From Agromyces mangrovi (lineage in GTDB: Bacteria; Actinomycetota; Actinomycetes; Actinomycetales; Microbacteriaceae), in the NCBI RefSeq assembly GCF_030296695.1, contig NZ_AP027737.1, positions 1,240,001 through 1,304,000 of the forward strand: a DNA stretch of 64,000 bases, given 5' to 3'. Below, piece after piece: positions 1 through 10,078 of this stretch. The position numbers were made by a program, and so were the translations under genes. The notes under the pieces were generated by a model. That model had not been told where the DNA came from. It was given only the letters and a program-made list of their open reading frames with translations, and searched no databases. Position 1 is the stretch's first letter; each line of letters starts with the position of its first letter.

Positions 1-51
1 ACCACCCCCGCCCCGCGCCTCGCCGGCCCCGAGGCATCCGACCGCCCCGCG

Positions 52-1581
52 GTGACCATCGGCGCCGGCCCGCTCACGGTCGACGACGTCGTCGTCGTCG
101 CCCGCCACGACGCCCCCGTCGAGCTGGACCCCGCCGCGCTGGCCGCGGTCGACGCCAGCCGCGCGATCGTCGACGGGCTCGCCGCCGACCCCGTGCCGCA
201 CTACGGCATCTCGACGGGCTTCGGCGCGCTCGCGACCACGTTCATCCCGGGCGACCGCCGCGCCCAGCTGCAGGCGAGCCTCGTGCGCTCGCACGCCGCG
301 GGCTCGGGTGCCGAGGTCGAGCGCGAGGTCGTGCGCGCGCTCGTGCTGCTGCGCCTGTCGACGCTCATGACCGGCCGCACCGGCGTGCGCCCCGTCGTCT
401 GCGAGACGTACGCCGCGATGCTGAACGCCGGCGTCACGCCGGTCGTGCACGAGTTCGGCTCGCTCGGCTGCTCGGGCGACCTCGCGCCGCTCGCGCACGT
501 CGCCCTGGCCGCGATGGGCGAGGGCGAGGTGACGGATGCCACGGGCGAGCGCCTCCCCGCGGCATCCGCCCTCGAGGCCGCCGGCATCGCCCCGCTCGTG
601 CTGCGCGAGAAGGAGGGCCTCGCCCTCATCAACGGCACCGACGGGATGCTCGGCATGCTCGCGCTCGCGCTGCACGACCTCGGTGCGCTGCTCACGACGG
701 CCGACGTGGCCGCAGCCATGAGCGTCGAGGGGCTGCTCGGCACCGACGCCGTGTTCGCCGACGACCTGCAGGCGCTGCGCCCGCACCCCGGGCAGGCCGC
801 GTCGGCGGCGAACCTGCGAGCGATGCTCGCGGGCTCGCCGATCATGGAGAGCCACCGCGGTCCGGAGTGCACGCGCGTGCAGGACGCGTACTCGCTGCGC
901 TGCGCGCCCCAGGTGCACGGCGCGGCGCGCGACACGCTCGCCCACGCGGCATCCGTCGCCCGTGCCGAGCTCGCGAGCGCCGTCGACAATCCCGTGCTCA
1001 CGCCCGACGGGCGGGTCGAGTCGAACGGCAACTTCCACGGGGCGCCCGTGGCGTACGTGCTCGACTTCCTCGCGATCGCGGTGGCCGACGTCGCCTCGAT
1101 GAGCGAGCGGCGCACCGACCGCTTCCTCGACAAGGCGCGCAACCACGGGCTCCCGCCGTTCCTCGCGCACGAGGTGGGCGTCGACTCCGGGCTCATGATC
1201 GCGCAGTACACGGCGGCGGGCATCGTGTCGGAGCTGAAGCGCCTTGCGGCGCCCGCATCGGTCGACTCCATTCCGTCGTCGGCCATGCAGGAGGACCACG
1301 TGTCGATGGGGTGGGCTGCCGCGCGCAAGCTCCGGCGCGCGCTCGACGGGCTCACGCGCGTGCTCGCGATCGAGGTCATGACGGCGACGCGCGGGCTCGC
1401 GCTGCGGGCACCGCTGCGCCCGGCGGCCGGCACCGGCGCGGTCGCGACGCTCGTGGGCGGCGTGGTGCCGGGCCCGGGTGCGGACCGCTTCCTCGCGCCC
1501 GAGATCGACGCCGTGGTCGGGCTCGTGGCGGGCGGCGAGGTCGTGGCGGCCGCGGGCTCTGCGGTCGGAACCCTGCGCTGA
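52..1581 (+). CDS. hutH: Histidine ammonia-lyase
   Basis: Deaminates L-histidine to urocanate and ammonia, the first step of cytoplasmic histidine degradation. The 509-residue length fits the family. The N-terminal YGISTGFG segment, the GSLGCSGDLAPLAH block, the ESNGNFHG block and the SSAMQEDHVSMG block are all typical of HAL. The self-cyclising MIO triad reads Cys-Ser-Gly instead of the common Ala-Ser-Gly; I recall this variant from other actinobacterial HALs. The GTG at 52 is the first in-frame start in the window, and because the window begins just upstream an earlier start cannot be excluded. hutU and hutI lie downstream on the same strand but are separated from it by an unrelated peptidase gene. 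Confidence 0.95.
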   Translation: MTIGAGPLTVDDVVVVARHDAPVELDPAALAAVDASRAIVDGLAADPVPHYGISTGFGALATTFIPGDRRAQLQASLVRSHAAGSGAEVEREVVRALVLLRLSTLMTGRTGVRPVVCETYAAMLNAGVTPVVHEFGSLGCSGDLAPLAHVALAAMGEGEVTDATGERLPAASALEAAGIAPLVLREKEGLALINGTDGMLGMLALALHDLGALLTTADVAAAMSVEGLLGTDAVFADDLQALRPHPGQAASAANLRAMLAGSPIMESHRGPECTRVQDAYSLRCAPQVHGAARDTLAHAASVARAELASAVDNPVLTPDGRVESNGNFHGAPVAYVLDFLAIAVADVASMSERRTDRFLDKARNHGLPPFLAHEVGVDSGLMIAQYTAAGIVSELKRLAAPASVDSIPSSAMQEDHVSMGWAAARKLRRALDGLTRVLAIEVMTATRGLALRAPLRPAAGTGAVATLVGGVVPGPGADRFLAPEIDAVVGLVAGGEVVAAAGSAVGTLR

Positions 1582-1760
1582 GGGCGGCGGCGCCTGCCCC
1601 ACCGCCGGGCGGATCCGCACGTCGGGCCGCGACTCGGCAGCGGCGCGCGCGGCGTCCGCACGCCTGACCGATCCGCGCCATTCACCGAAACGACCATTGT
1701 GCCGCTCTCACGGGGCTGTCAGACTGAGCCCGACGGTTCCCCGAACCCGACGATAGGCAG

Positions 1761-3398
1761 ATGTGCACAGTGGCACCCAGTGAAGGCGACGCACACCGCC
1801 GGCTGAGGTACGGCCGGCGGTCGCTCCCTGTCACGGCGAGCCTCGCGGCCGCCGCGCTCGTGCTGATCGGCGCCCCGCTCGCTGCCGCCGAGGAGACCGG
1901 CACCTCCGAGACGCAGACCGAGTCGACCGCGACGCCGACGCCTGCGCCCACCGAGACGTCGAGTCCGGCGCCGACCGAGACCTCGACGCCCTCGCCGGAC
2001 CCGTCGCCGACGCCCACCGAGACGTCCACGCCCACGCCGACCGAGACGTCCACGCCGACGCCGACCACCGAGCCCACCCCGAGCCCGACCGGCACCCCGC
2101 CGGCGCCGCCCGAGGAGACGAGCACGCCGACGCCGTCGCCCACCGGCACGCCCACTCCGACGCCCACCGGAACGCCGACGCCGTCGCCCACCGGCACCCC
2201 GTCGCCCACCGGCACGCCGTCACCCACGGGCACGCCGTCGCCGAGCGGCACGCCGTCGCCCACCCCGACCCCGAGCCCCGTCGCACCGCCGTCGCCGTTC
2301 TCGTACTCCTACTCGCTGTACCAGCCGCTGCTGTTCACCGGCACCGGCACGATCCGCACGACGGTCGACGCCGGCCCCTCGCCCCGACTGGTCGCCGCGC
2401 AGCAGCGCCTCGTCGACGCCCGCTCGGCGCTCCAGGACGCGCGTGACGCGCTCGCCGCCGGGCTCGCCGAGGTCGAGCGCGCGCAGGCCGTCGCCGATCG
2501 GCTCCAGCTCGCGGCCGACGCGGCCGCCGCAGAGGCCGACGAGGTCGCCGGGCTCTACCTGCACGCGGTGCGCGGCAGCCTCGACACCTCGACGAGCGCG
2601 CTCGACGTGCTCTTCGACACCGAATCCGACCTGCTCGGCGGCCTCTCCTCGGTCGATCGCGTGTCGGGCCTCACCGCCGACGTGTCCGCCCTCGCCGAGC
2701 TCGCCGAAGCCGCGCGCGACGCGGCCGACCGCGCCCAGGCTCGCGCCGACGCCGCCTACGAGGCCGTCGACGCAGTCGGCATCCCCGCCCTTCGCCAGGC
2801 CGTCGCCGACGCGGAGGACGCGGTCGACGACGCCCGTGACGCCGTGGACGACGCCCGCGACGAGATGGAGGCCGAGGCGAACGAGGTCGTGCTCGCCAAC
2901 ACGACCACGGCCTTCCAGTTCGAGAACCTCCCCACCGACTCCGGCCAGCTGAGCGAGCAGGGCTGGTCGGCACCCGCCAGCGGCTACCTCACCGACGGGT
3001 TCGGCCACCGCCCCGTGAAGCCGCTGCCGAGCGTGCAGGACTTCCACCGCGGCACCGACATCGCGAGCGCCTGCGCGAGCCCCGTCTTCGCGGCGACCGA
3101 CGGCATCGTCGTGCAGGTCGGCCCGAACGGCACCTACGGCAACTGGATCCTGATCCAGCACGGCGACGGCGTCTCGACCGGCTACGCCCACCTCGCCACC
3201 GGCTCCTCGCTCGTCGCGCCCGGTGACGAGGTCGTCGCGGGCCAGACCATCGCCGCGGTCGGCAGCACGGGCGCATCGACCGGATGCCACCTGCACTACG
3301 AGGTGCGCCTCGACAACACGGCCATCGACGCGGTGCCGTTCATGCAGGCGCGCGGCGTGGTCCTCGGGTCGGCCTTCCTCGGGAACTTCGGGGGCTGA
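1761..3398 (+). CDS. Secreted M23 (LytM-type) metallopeptidase with Thr/Pro-rich spacer
   Basis: Probable cell-wall endopeptidase that cleaves peptidoglycan cross-bridges or stems outside the membrane. Order of parts: a basic N-terminus and hydrophobic signal segment ending near AAAEE (about residue 37), a 120-residue Thr-Pro-Ser/Gly spacer, an Ala/Asp/Arg-rich coiled coil (about residues 205-375), then a C-terminal M23 domain. The zinc motifs HRGTD (HxxxD) and HLHYEV (HxH) are both present, so the enzyme looks active. Coiled coil plus M23 resembles EnvC/RipA-like cell-division hydrolases. The ATG at 1761 has a weak AGG upstream; GTG at 1770 is an alternative. It interrupts the hut genes without an obvious metabolic link. 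Confidence 0.88.
   Translation: MCTVAPSEGDAHRRLRYGRRSLPVTASLAAAALVLIGAPLAAAEETGTSETQTESTATPTPAPTETSSPAPTETSTPSPDPSPTPTETSTPTPTETSTPTPTTEPTPSPTGTPPAPPEETSTPTPSPTGTPTPTPTGTPTPSPTGTPSPTGTPSPTGTPSPSGTPSPTPTPSPVAPPSPFSYSYSLYQPLLFTGTGTIRTTVDAGPSPRLVAAQQRLVDARSALQDARDALAAGLAEVERAQAVADRLQLAADAAAAEADEVAGLYLHAVRGSLDTSTSALDVLFDTESDLLGGLSSVDRVSGLTADVSALAELAEAARDAADRAQARADAAYEAVDAVGIPALRQAVADAEDAVDDARDAVDDARDEMEAEANEVVLANTTTAFQFENLPTDSGQLSEQGWSAPASGYLTDGFGHRPVKPLPSVQDFHRGTDIASACASPVFAATDGIVVQVGPNGTYGNWILIQHGDGVSTGYAHLATGSSLVAPGDEVVAGQTIAAVGSTGASTGCHLHYEVRLDNTAIDAVPFMQARGVVLGSAFLGNFGG
1909..2285 (+). repeat. In-frame Thr-Pro/Ser-Pro low-complexity repeats
   Basis: Degenerate tandem units encoding TPTPTET, then [12 protein letters not shown] repeats. 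The unit length drifts between about 15 and 18 bases and always stays in frame. It forms the wall-spanning spacer of the M23 peptidase and is a likely site of length variation between strains. Confidence 0.85.
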
Positions 3399-3476
3399 CC
3401 CGATGCGTCCGGGATCCCGGACGACCTCCGAGGCATCCGCTCACCGCAGGCCCACCCGCCGGTGTGTGATCGGAAC

Positions 3477-5186
3477 ATGACCGATCACTCGCCCCGCACC
3501 GTGCGCGCCGCGCGCGGCACCGATCGCACCGCGCGCAGCTGGCAGACCGAGGCGCCGCTGCGCATGCTCATGAACAACCTCGACCCCGAGGTCGCCGAGC
3601 GCCCCGACGACCTCGTCGTCTACGGCGGCACCGGTCGGGCCGCGCGCAGTTGGGAGGCGTTCGACGCGATCGTCGACACCCTGCGCGACCTGGCCGACGA
3701 CGAGACGCTGCTCGTGCAGTCGGGCAAGCCGGTCGGCGTGTTCCGCACGCACGAGTGGGCGCCGCGCGTGCTCATCGCGAACTCGAACCTCGTGGGCGAC
3801 TGGGCGACGTGGCCCGAGTTCCGCCGCCTCGAGCAGCTCGGGCTCACGATGTACGGGCAGATGACCGCCGGATCGTGGATCTACATCGGCACCCAGGGCA
3901 TCCTGCAGGGCACCTACGAGACGTTCGGCGCGGTCGCGCGGTCGATCGCCGCCCGCCGGGCACTCGCCGAGGGCCTCGACGCGTCGGTGCACGTGACGGA
4001 TGCCTCGCTGGCGCACACCCTCACCCTCACCGCCGGGTGCGGCGGCATGGGCGGCGCACAGCCGCTCGCGGTGACCATGAACGGCGGCGCCGTGCTCATC
4101 GTCGACGTCGACGAGACGCGGCTGCGCCGCCGGGTCGAGCACGGCTACCTGCACGAGGTCGCCCTGTCGCTCGACGCCGCGGTGTCGCGCGTGCTCGCCG
4201 CGAAGGCGGCGGGCGAGGCGCTGTCGGTCGGCGTCGTGGGCAACGCAGCGACCGTGTTCGACGAGCTGCTCGCAGGCGGCGTGCCGATCGACATCGTGAC
4301 CGACCAGACCAGTGCGCACGACCCGCTCTCATACCTGCCGGAGGGCGTCTCGGTCGAGGAGTGGCGCGAGCTCGCGGCATCCGACCCCGAGGGCTTCACC
4401 GAGCGCTCGCGCGCGTCGATGGCGAAGCACGTCGCCGCGATGGTCGGCTTCCAGGACGCGGGCGCCGAGGTGTTCGACTACGGCAACTCGATCCGCCGCG
4501 AGGCGGAGCTCGGCGGGTACGACCGGGCGTTCGCGTTCCCGGGCTTCGTGCCCGCGTACATCCGCCCGCTGTTCGCCGAGGGCAAGGGCCCGTTCCGCTG
4601 GGCCGCGCTCTCGGGCGACCCGGCCGACATCGCGGCGACCGACCGGGCGATCCTCGAGCTGTTCCCCGACGACGCGCACCTGCGCCGCTGGATCACGCAG
4701 GCGGGCGAGCAGGTGCACTTCGAGGGGCTGCCCGCGCGCATCTGCTGGCTCGGCTACCAGGAGCGGCACCTCGCGGGGCTGAGGTTCAACGAGATGGTCG
4801 CGTCGGGCGAGCTGTCGGCGCCGGTCGTGATCGGCCGCGACCACCTCGACTCGGGGTCGGTCGCCTCGCCCTACCGCGAGACCGAGGCGATGGCAGACGG
4901 ATCGGACGCGATCGCCGACTGGCCGCTGCTCAACGCGCTGCTGAACACGGCGTCGGGCGCGACCTGGGTGTCGCTGCACCACGGCGGCGGCGTCGGCATC
5001 GGCCGCTCGATCCACGCCGGGCAGGTCGTCGTCGCCGACGGCACCGAGCTCGCCGCCGAGAAGATCGCGCGCGTGCTCGTCAACGACCCGGGCACCGGCG
5101 TGATGCGCCACGTCGACGCCGGCTACGACCGCGCGGTCGAGGTCGCCCGCGAGCGCGGCCTCCGCGTCCCCATGCTGGACGGCTGA
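3477..5186 (+). CDS. hutU: Urocanate hydratase
   Basis: Converts urocanate to 4-imidazolone-5-propionate with tightly bound NAD+; second step of histidine breakdown. The 569 residues match the family. Visible motifs are [11 protein letters not shown] near the N-terminus, the glycine-rich [21 protein letters not shown]-binding block, FDYGNSIR, and [14 protein letters not shown] carrying the family cysteine. I use ATG 3477 because the following sequence ([11 protein letters not shown]...) matches a normal N-terminus; an in-frame GTG 15 bases upstream adds only VCDRN. hutI follows after four bases, so the two form an operon. Confidence 0.96.
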   Translation: MTDHSPRTVRAARGTDRTARSWQTEAPLRMLMNNLDPEVAERPDDLVVYGGTGRAARSWEAFDAIVDTLRDLADDETLLVQSGKPVGVFRTHEWAPRVLIANSNLVGDWATWPEFRRLEQLGLTMYGQMTAGSWIYIGTQGILQGTYETFGAVARSIAARRALAEGLDASVHVTDASLAHTLTLTAGCGGMGGAQPLAVTMNGGAVLIVDVDETRLRRRVEHGYLHEVALSLDAAVSRVLAAKAAGEALSVGVVGNAATVFDELLAGGVPIDIVTDQTSAHDPLSYLPEGVSVEEWRELAASDPEGFTERSRASMAKHVAAMVGFQDAGAEVFDYGNSIRREAELGGYDRAFAFPGFVPAYIRPLFAEGKGPFRWAALSGDPADIAATDRAILELFPDDAHLRRWITQAGEQVHFEGLPARICWLGYQERHLAGLRFNEMVASGELSAPVVIGRDHLDSGSVASPYRETEAMADGSDAIADWPLLNALLNTASGATWVSLHHGGGVGIGRSIHAGQVVVADGTELAAEKIARVLVNDPGTGVMRHVDAGYDRAVEVARERGLRVPMLDG

Positions 5187-5190
5187 CGCG

Positions 5191-6438
5191 ATGCGGCGCG
5201 ATCGCATGCTGCTCGTCGGCATCGGGGAGCTGGTCACCAACGATCCCGCGCCGGGGCGCGAGGGCGGGCCGCTCGGCATCGTGCGCGACGCCGCCGTGCT
5301 GGTCGACGGCGACCGCATCGCCTGGGTCGGCGCCGACACGCACGCGCGCGAGCGCGTCGCCCGGCACCCGGGCCGCGACGACCGCGAGGAGGGCGAGGAG
5401 CATCGCGAGCTCTGGGACGATCCGGTCGACGTGGTCGACCTGGCGGGCGGATGCCTCGTGCCGGGGTTCGTCGACTCGCACACGCACCTCGTGTTCGGCG
5501 GGGACCGAGCCGACGAGTTCGCGGCCCGCATGGCCGGGCGGGCGTACGAGGCCGGTGGCATCCGCTCGACCGTGGCGGCGACCCGCGCCGCGAGCGACGA
5601 CGACCTGCGGGCCCGGCTCGCCGGGTTCGTCGCCGAGCTTCGCGCGCAGGGCACCACGACGTTCGAGGTGAAGACCGGGTACGGGCTCACCGTGGCCGAC
5701 GAGGAGCGGCTCGCGCGCCTCGCAGCCGAGGTCACGCCCGAGGTCACCTTCCTCGGCGCGCACGTGGTGCCGGCCGAGTACGCCGACCGCCCCGACGAGT
5801 ACATCGACCTGGTCGTCGGGCCGATGCTCGACGCCTGCGCCCCGTACGCGCGCTGGATCGACGCGTTCTGCGAGCGCGGCGCCTTCACCGCCGAGCAGTC
5901 GCGCCGCGTGCTCGAGGCGGGCGCGGCCCGCGGTCTCGGCGTGCGCGCGCACGGCAACCAGCTCGGCCCGGGCGAGGGGGTAGGGCTCGCGGTCGCGCTG
6001 GGCGCGGCATCCGTCGACCACTGCACGTACCTGTCCGATGCGGACGTGGTCGCCCTCGCGGCATCCGACACCGTGGCGACCCTGCTGCCCGGCGTCGAGT
6101 TCTCGACCCGGCAGCCGTATCCCGATGCACGCCGCCTCATCGACGCGGGCGTGCGCGTGGCACTCGCGAGCGACTGCAACCCGGGGTCGAGCTTCACGAG
6201 CTCGATGCCCTTCTGCATCGCGGTCGCGGTGCGCGAGATGGGCATGACCCCGGGCGAGGCGCTGCACGCGGCGACCGCCGGCGGGGCGGCTGCGCTGCGG
6301 CGCGACGACGTGGGCGCGATCCGGCCCGGCGCGCGGGCCGACCTCGTCGAGCTCGCCGCACCGAGCCACGTGCACCTGGCCTACCGGCCGGGCGTGCCGC
6401 TCGTGCGCCGCGTCTGGAAGGACGGCGCGCCGGCGTAG
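5191..6438 (+). CDS. hutI: Imidazolonepropionase
   Basis: Hydrolyses imidazolone-5-propionate to N-formimino-L-glutamate; third hut step, a metal-dependent amidohydrolase. The HxH motif is seen in [16 protein letters not shown], followed by [32 protein letters not shown] and the metal/catalytic Asp in [11 protein letters not shown]. The 415-residue length is normal. The start lies four bases after the hutU stop, so translation is probably coupled. Its product is the substrate of the HutG encoded on the opposite strand at about 8-9 kb. Confidence 0.96.
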   Translation: MRRDRMLLVGIGELVTNDPAPGREGGPLGIVRDAAVLVDGDRIAWVGADTHARERVARHPGRDDREEGEEHRELWDDPVDVVDLAGGCLVPGFVDSHTHLVFGGDRADEFAARMAGRAYEAGGIRSTVAATRAASDDDLRARLAGFVAELRAQGTTTFEVKTGYGLTVADEERLARLAAEVTPEVTFLGAHVVPAEYADRPDEYIDLVVGPMLDACAPYARWIDAFCERGAFTAEQSRRVLEAGAARGLGVRAHGNQLGPGEGVGLAVALGAASVDHCTYLSDADVVALAASDTVATLLPGVEFSTRQPYPDARRLIDAGVRVALASDCNPGSSFTSSMPFCIAVAVREMGMTPGEALHAATAGGAAALRRDDVGAIRPGARADLVELAAPSHVHLAYRPGVPLVRRVWKDGAPA

Positions 6439-6459
6439 GGCAGCACCCGCCCCAGCACG

Positions 6460-7248
6460 TCAGCCGACGGGCGCCGGCTTCGGCGCGGTCTCACCGCCGT
6501 ACTGCGCGACCTTCTGCCCCTTGTGCTTGCTCAGGTAGATGATCACGAAGAGGAGCGCGAGCCCGCCCGCGAGGATCTTGCCGAAGAGGATGAGCGACGC
6601 GAGGAGCGGGTCATCGGTGCCGCCGACGGTGGCGAAGTCCCACAGCGCGTGCACGAGCATCGCCCAGACGATCGAGCCGGAGGAGCGACGGACGAGGTAG
6701 TAGACCGTGCCCGCGCCGAAGGTGAAGAAGAACTGGAGGACCACCCCGAGGCCGGCGCCGGTGAAGAAGTTGGCGAGGTGCATGCCCGCGAACAGCAGCG
6801 TACTGAACAGCCACACCTTCGTCTCGGTCAGCTCGCTGCCGCGGAAGCCGACGATCGGGACGCCTCGGGTCGCGAGCTCCTCGCAGAACCCGACGAGCAG
6901 CGTGCCGAGGGCCAGGTAGAGCACCATCGTCGGGGTGAACCCCTCGAAGCCCCTCAGGATGATGATCGCGACCGACGCGACTACCAGGAGCGCGCCGGGG
7001 ATGATCAGCCACCGCGGCGCGCGCTGCTTCTCCACGAGCACGGGCCGCCACCAGCCGAGGAAGGTCGTGGCCACGACGAGGAACACCGCTCCGATGGCCA
7101 GCGGGATGACGATCCAGTTGAGGATCGACGACTCGGACTCGCCGAGACGGAGGTAGTCGATCCCCAGCAGGAGCTGGACGCCGATGATGAGGATCAGGTA
7201 GGCGAGGAAGACGACGAGGCCGATCCACGACTTGGGCTTGACGCGCAC
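6460..7248 (-). CDS. CPBP family intramembrane metalloprotease
   Basis: Predicted membrane-embedded zinc-type protease of the CPBP/Abi (CAAX-protease-like) family. About eight hydrophobic segments are visible over 262 residues. The family motifs are present: CEELATRG (EExxxR), FAGMHLANF (FxxxH) and VHALWDF (third His motif). The start is GTG at 7248, preceded by a strong AAGGAG six bases away; the frame stays open further upstream but without a better start. The substrate is unknown. Family members act in prenyl-protein processing, bacteriocin immunity or regulated proteolysis, and nothing beside it points to one of these. Confidence 0.85.
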   Translation of the reverse strand: MRVKPKSWIGLVVFLAYLILIIGVQLLLGIDYLRLGESESSILNWIVIPLAIGAVFLVVATTFLGWWRPVLVEKQRAPRWLIIPGALLVVASVAIIILRGFEGFTPTMVLYLALGTLLVGFCEELATRGVPIVGFRGSELTETKVWLFSTLLFAGMHLANFFTGAGLGVVLQFFFTFGAGTVYYLVRRSSGSIVWAMLVHALWDFATVGGTDDPLLASLILFGKILAGGLALLFVIIYLSKHKGQKVAQYGGETAPKPAPVG

Positions 7249-7364
7249 TGGTGCTCCTTGGGTGGGTGTTGGTTGCGACCATAGCGGCGATCGCAGTCGG
7301 GCGGTTCGCGCGCGCGCCCCTGTGGAGAACCGAGGGCCGCTCGAGAACGCGCCCGGGCCTGGTG

Positions 7365-7850
7365 TCAGCCCTTCGGGGTGTCGAGGCGCACGTCGACCGG
7401 GATCGCCGCGACCGTCTCGGCCCAGTGCGTCACGTCGAAGTCGAACTCGGCGACCGCGCACGTCGGCATGCGGCCGATCGAGCCCGAGAGGGCGTATGCC
7501 AGATCCGACATGCCCGGGTCGTGGGCCACGATCATGCCCGTGCCGACCGACTCGTCGAACTCCTCGGCGACGAGGCGAAGGGTTGCGGCGGATGCCCCGT
7601 AGAGCCGCTCCTCGAGCACGAGCCGCTCCGCGCCGAGGCCGAGCGCCTCGGCGAGCGCCGCCGCCGTGGTGCGCGCCCGTACCGCGGTGCTCGACCGGAT
7701 CGCGTCGGGCACGACCCCGCGTTCGGCGAGTCGCCGGCCCATCTCGGGGGCATCCCGCTGACCGCGCTCGTTCAGTGGACGCTCGTGGTCGTCGAGGCGT
7801 GCGTCGCCCCAGTCGGACTTCGCGTGCCGCACCAGGATGAGCGTCTTCAC
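7365..7850 (-). CDS. SixA-like histidine phosphatase family protein
   Basis: Small (161 aa) histidine-phosphatase fold protein close to SixA, the phosphohistidine phosphatase. The catalytic RHG-type motif is LVRHAKSDW at residues 5-13, followed by LNERGQRDAP and the second catalytic His in IVAHDPG. The start is GTG 7850 with a GAGGGGAG Shine-Dalgarno. In actinobacteria these proteins are usually annotated as SixA or phosphoglycerate-mutase-like; the true substrate (phosphohistidine protein or small phosphate ester) cannot be read from the sequence. Confidence 0.88.
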   Translation of the reverse strand: MKTLILVRHAKSDWGDARLDDHERPLNERGQRDAPEMGRRLAERGVVPDAIRSSTAVRARTTAAALAEALGLGAERLVLEERLYGASAATLRLVAEEFDESVGTGMIVAHDPGMSDLAYALSGSIGRMPTCAVAEFDFDVTHWAETVAAIPVDVRLDTPKG

Positions 7851-7923
7851 GGCCTGCTCCCCTCGCCGAGATCCGCGGCCCGGCGCCGCGGTGGTACGCA
7901 GATCCTTTCACGCGCACGGCACG

Positions 7924-7968
7924 GTCGCGACCGGCGCTGTCGCGACCGGCGCCGTCGCGACCGGCGCC
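7924..7968. repeat. Three tandem 15-bp units
   Basis: GTCGCGACCGGCGCY occurs three times head to tail between the sixA-like start and the hutG stop. It is outside both genes. No function is evident. Confidence 0.8.
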
Positions 7969-7980
7969 GGCGCGCCGACC

Positions 7981-8997
7981 TCAGCGGAGCGCGACCCCGG
8001 CGAGCCACTCGAGCACGCACAGCGCGGCGAGGCGCACGGTGCGTCCGTCCGGGGCATCCGTCGTCGCGTCGATCTCGACGAGGTCGGCGGTGCGCACCCG
8101 GACGTCGGCGCCCGCCGCACGCACGAGCGCCCGCAGCTCCCACGCCTGGAGTCCGCCGGGCACCGACGCCGGGCACGCCGGCGCCACCGATCGGTCGCAC
8201 GCGTCGACGTCGACATCGAGGTGCACGGGTCCGCCGCCGACCCCCGCGATCGCGACCGCCTCGGCCATGACGTCGGCCGGTCGACGCCCGTGCAGCTCGT
8301 CGCGGTGCATCACCGTGATGCCGAGGTCGGCCGCCCGCCGCGCGTACGCAGCCGAGTTCGCGAAGTCGGCGATGCCGATCTGCACGATGCGCGCCGGGTC
8401 GAGCCCGGCCTCCACGAGCCGCCTGACGGGTGACCCGTTCGAGACGCCGTCGCGCAGGTCGTAGTGCGCGTCGATCGTGACGAGTCCGGCCCGCCCGAGC
8501 TGATCACCCCACGCCCCGAGCGCGGTCGCGTACGTCACCGAGTTGTCGCCGCCGAGCGCCATCAGGGTCGACGATCGTCGCAGGGCCGCCGCGACCGCGG
8601 CGACCGTGGCCGCCTCCCCCGCCTCCCCGTCGGGCTCGTCGATGTCGCCGAGGTCGACGCAGCGCATCGCACCCAGGTCGAGCGGGGCGGATGCCTCGGG
8701 CCGACGCGCGCCCGCATGCCCGTGCACGTGCACCCCCGAGCGCGTCGCACGGTGCTCGACCTCGGCCGCCGACCCCTCGTGCCGCCGGTCGGGCACGAGC
8801 GCCGGGCTGTACCGGCGCAGCGCCTCCCGCACGGCCGCGGGCGTCGTGTCGGCGCGCGTCGGTGACAGCGAGGTGCGGAACGCGGGCACGCCGAGGAGCG
8901 CCAGGTCGAACCGGTCGTCGGGACCCGAGGCATCCGCCGCCGGCCAGTCGCCCGCGCGCGGCCAGAGCGGGTCGTGCGACAGCGCGGGCCCGGTCAT
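7981..8997 (-). CDS. hutG: Formimidoylglutamase (arginase/ureohydrolase family)
   Basis: Ureohydrolase-fold Mn enzyme, assigned as HutG (N-formiminoglutamate to glutamate and formamide) because hutHUI sit in the same window; agmatinase is the alternative. Motifs over 338 residues: GGDNSVTY, IDAHYDLRDG (DAHxD) and LDVDVDACD (DxDxxD). The first motif carries Asn where arginases and agmatinases have the metal-ligand His (GGDH); I recall an Asn at this place in Trypanosoma cruzi formiminoglutamase, which supports HutG. The start ATG overlaps the stop of the upstream SDR gene (ATGA), so the two are co-translated. Confidence 0.85.
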   Translation of the reverse strand: MTGPALSHDPLWPRAGDWPAADASGPDDRFDLALLGVPAFRTSLSPTRADTTPAAVREALRRYSPALVPDRRHEGSAAEVEHRATRSGVHVHGHAGARRPEASAPLDLGAMRCVDLGDIDEPDGEAGEAATVAAVAAALRRSSTLMALGGDNSVTYATALGAWGDQLGRAGLVTIDAHYDLRDGVSNGSPVRRLVEAGLDPARIVQIGIADFANSAAYARRAADLGITVMHRDELHGRRPADVMAEAVAIAGVGGGPVHLDVDVDACDRSVAPACPASVPGGLQAWELRALVRAAGADVRVRTADLVEIDATTDAPDGRTVRLAALCVLEWLAGVALR

Positions 8998-9968
8998 GCG
9001 ATGCGCCCCAGCAGCTCGCGCTCGCGCTCGGCGCTCATGCCGGCCCGTCTCTCGGCGTGCAGCCCGTCGGCCTGCTCCCACGCGAGCACGCTCTCGAGCA
9101 GTTCGCGAGGTGGCCGCAACCTGAGGCCCGCCGCCTCGGCCGCCGACACCGATCGTGAGAAGAATCCGGCGGTGCCGTCGCCGGGCAGCCAGAACGGCAA
9201 CTCGAGCGGGCCGACCTCCTGCTCGACGAGCCACTCCGACGAGACCCGCACGACCTCGCCCATGTGCCCGCCGACCTCGCGCGAGTCCTCGACCCAGTGC
9301 GCGAACGGCACGATCGGGCTGACGGCGTTGAACGGTCCGGCGATGCCCTGCTCCGCCGCGTCGAGCAGCCACGCGACGAGGTCGCGCACGTCGATCACCT
9401 GGGTCGCGGCGGCGGGCGTGTCGGGTACGAGCAGCGGTGCCTCCGGGTCGCGCGCGGCGCGCCGCACCCAGTAGCCGGAACGCCCGGTGTGGTCGCCGGC
9501 CCCGCCGATGATGCCCGGGCGCGACAGGTGCAGCCGGTCGCCGACGACCTCGGCCGTCGCCTGCTCGCACGCCTCCTTCGCCGCGCCGTACACCTCGATG
9601 TCGGCCGTGTCGCCGTCGTGCGGCGCGAGCAGCTCGGCGCTCTCGCCCTCGCCCGCGAGGTCGTTGCGCGCGTACACGCTGCCCGACGACACGTACGTCC
9701 AGTGCCGTGCTCGCGGCCCGATCGCGCGCACCGCGTCCCGCACGAAGCCCGGCTGCCACGACACCTCGAACACCGCGTCCCAGTCGCGCCCGGCGACGGC
9801 GTCGTACGCGCCGGGTGCGCTGCGGTCGGATGCCACGAGCTCCGCGCCGTCCGCCACCGCGCCCGCCTCGCCGCGCGCCAGGCAGGTCACCGTGTGCCCG
9901 CGCTCCAGCGCCGTCGCCGCGATCGTCTGCCCGAGCCAGGCGGTGCCGCCCAGGATGAGGATCTCCAT
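8994..9968 (-). CDS. NAD(P)-dependent epimerase/reductase-like SDR
   Basis: Atypical extended short-chain dehydrogenase of 324 residues. The N-terminal Rossmann motif is ILGGTAWLGQ (GGTxxLG), then YVSSGSVYA with YGAAKEACE (YxxxK) as the catalytic pair. It resembles the NAD-dependent epimerase/CSP41-like proteins common in actinobacteria. Start ATG 9968 follows GATGGGGGG. The stop overlaps the hutG start by four bases, yet no step of histidine degradation needs an epimerase, so the substrate is open. Confidence 0.85.
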   Translation of the reverse strand: MEILILGGTAWLGQTIAATALERGHTVTCLARGEAGAVADGAELVASDRSAPGAYDAVAGRDWDAVFEVSWQPGFVRDAVRAIGPRARHWTYVSSGSVYARNDLAGEGESAELLAPHDGDTADIEVYGAAKEACEQATAEVVGDRLHLSRPGIIGGAGDHTGRSGYWVRRAARDPEAPLLVPDTPAAATQVIDVRDLVAWLLDAAEQGIAGPFNAVSPIVPFAHWVEDSREVGGHMGEVVRVSSEWLVEQEVGPLELPFWLPGDGTAGFFSRSVSAAEAAGLRLRPPRELLESVLAWEQADGLHAERRAGMSAERERELLGRIA

Positions 9969-10078
9969 CCCCCCATCAGAGCAGGTGAGCGGATGCCGCG
10001 CCAGCACGGTCTCCGCCGGGCCGACCGACCGGCCGCCCAGGGGCATCCGCTCGACCCTGCCCGCGTCTCGGGCGGTGA

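Noticed and set aside
7924..7968. Tandem 15-mers as an origin iteron array
   Set aside because: Only three short GC-rich units, no DnaA boxes and no replication gene nearby.
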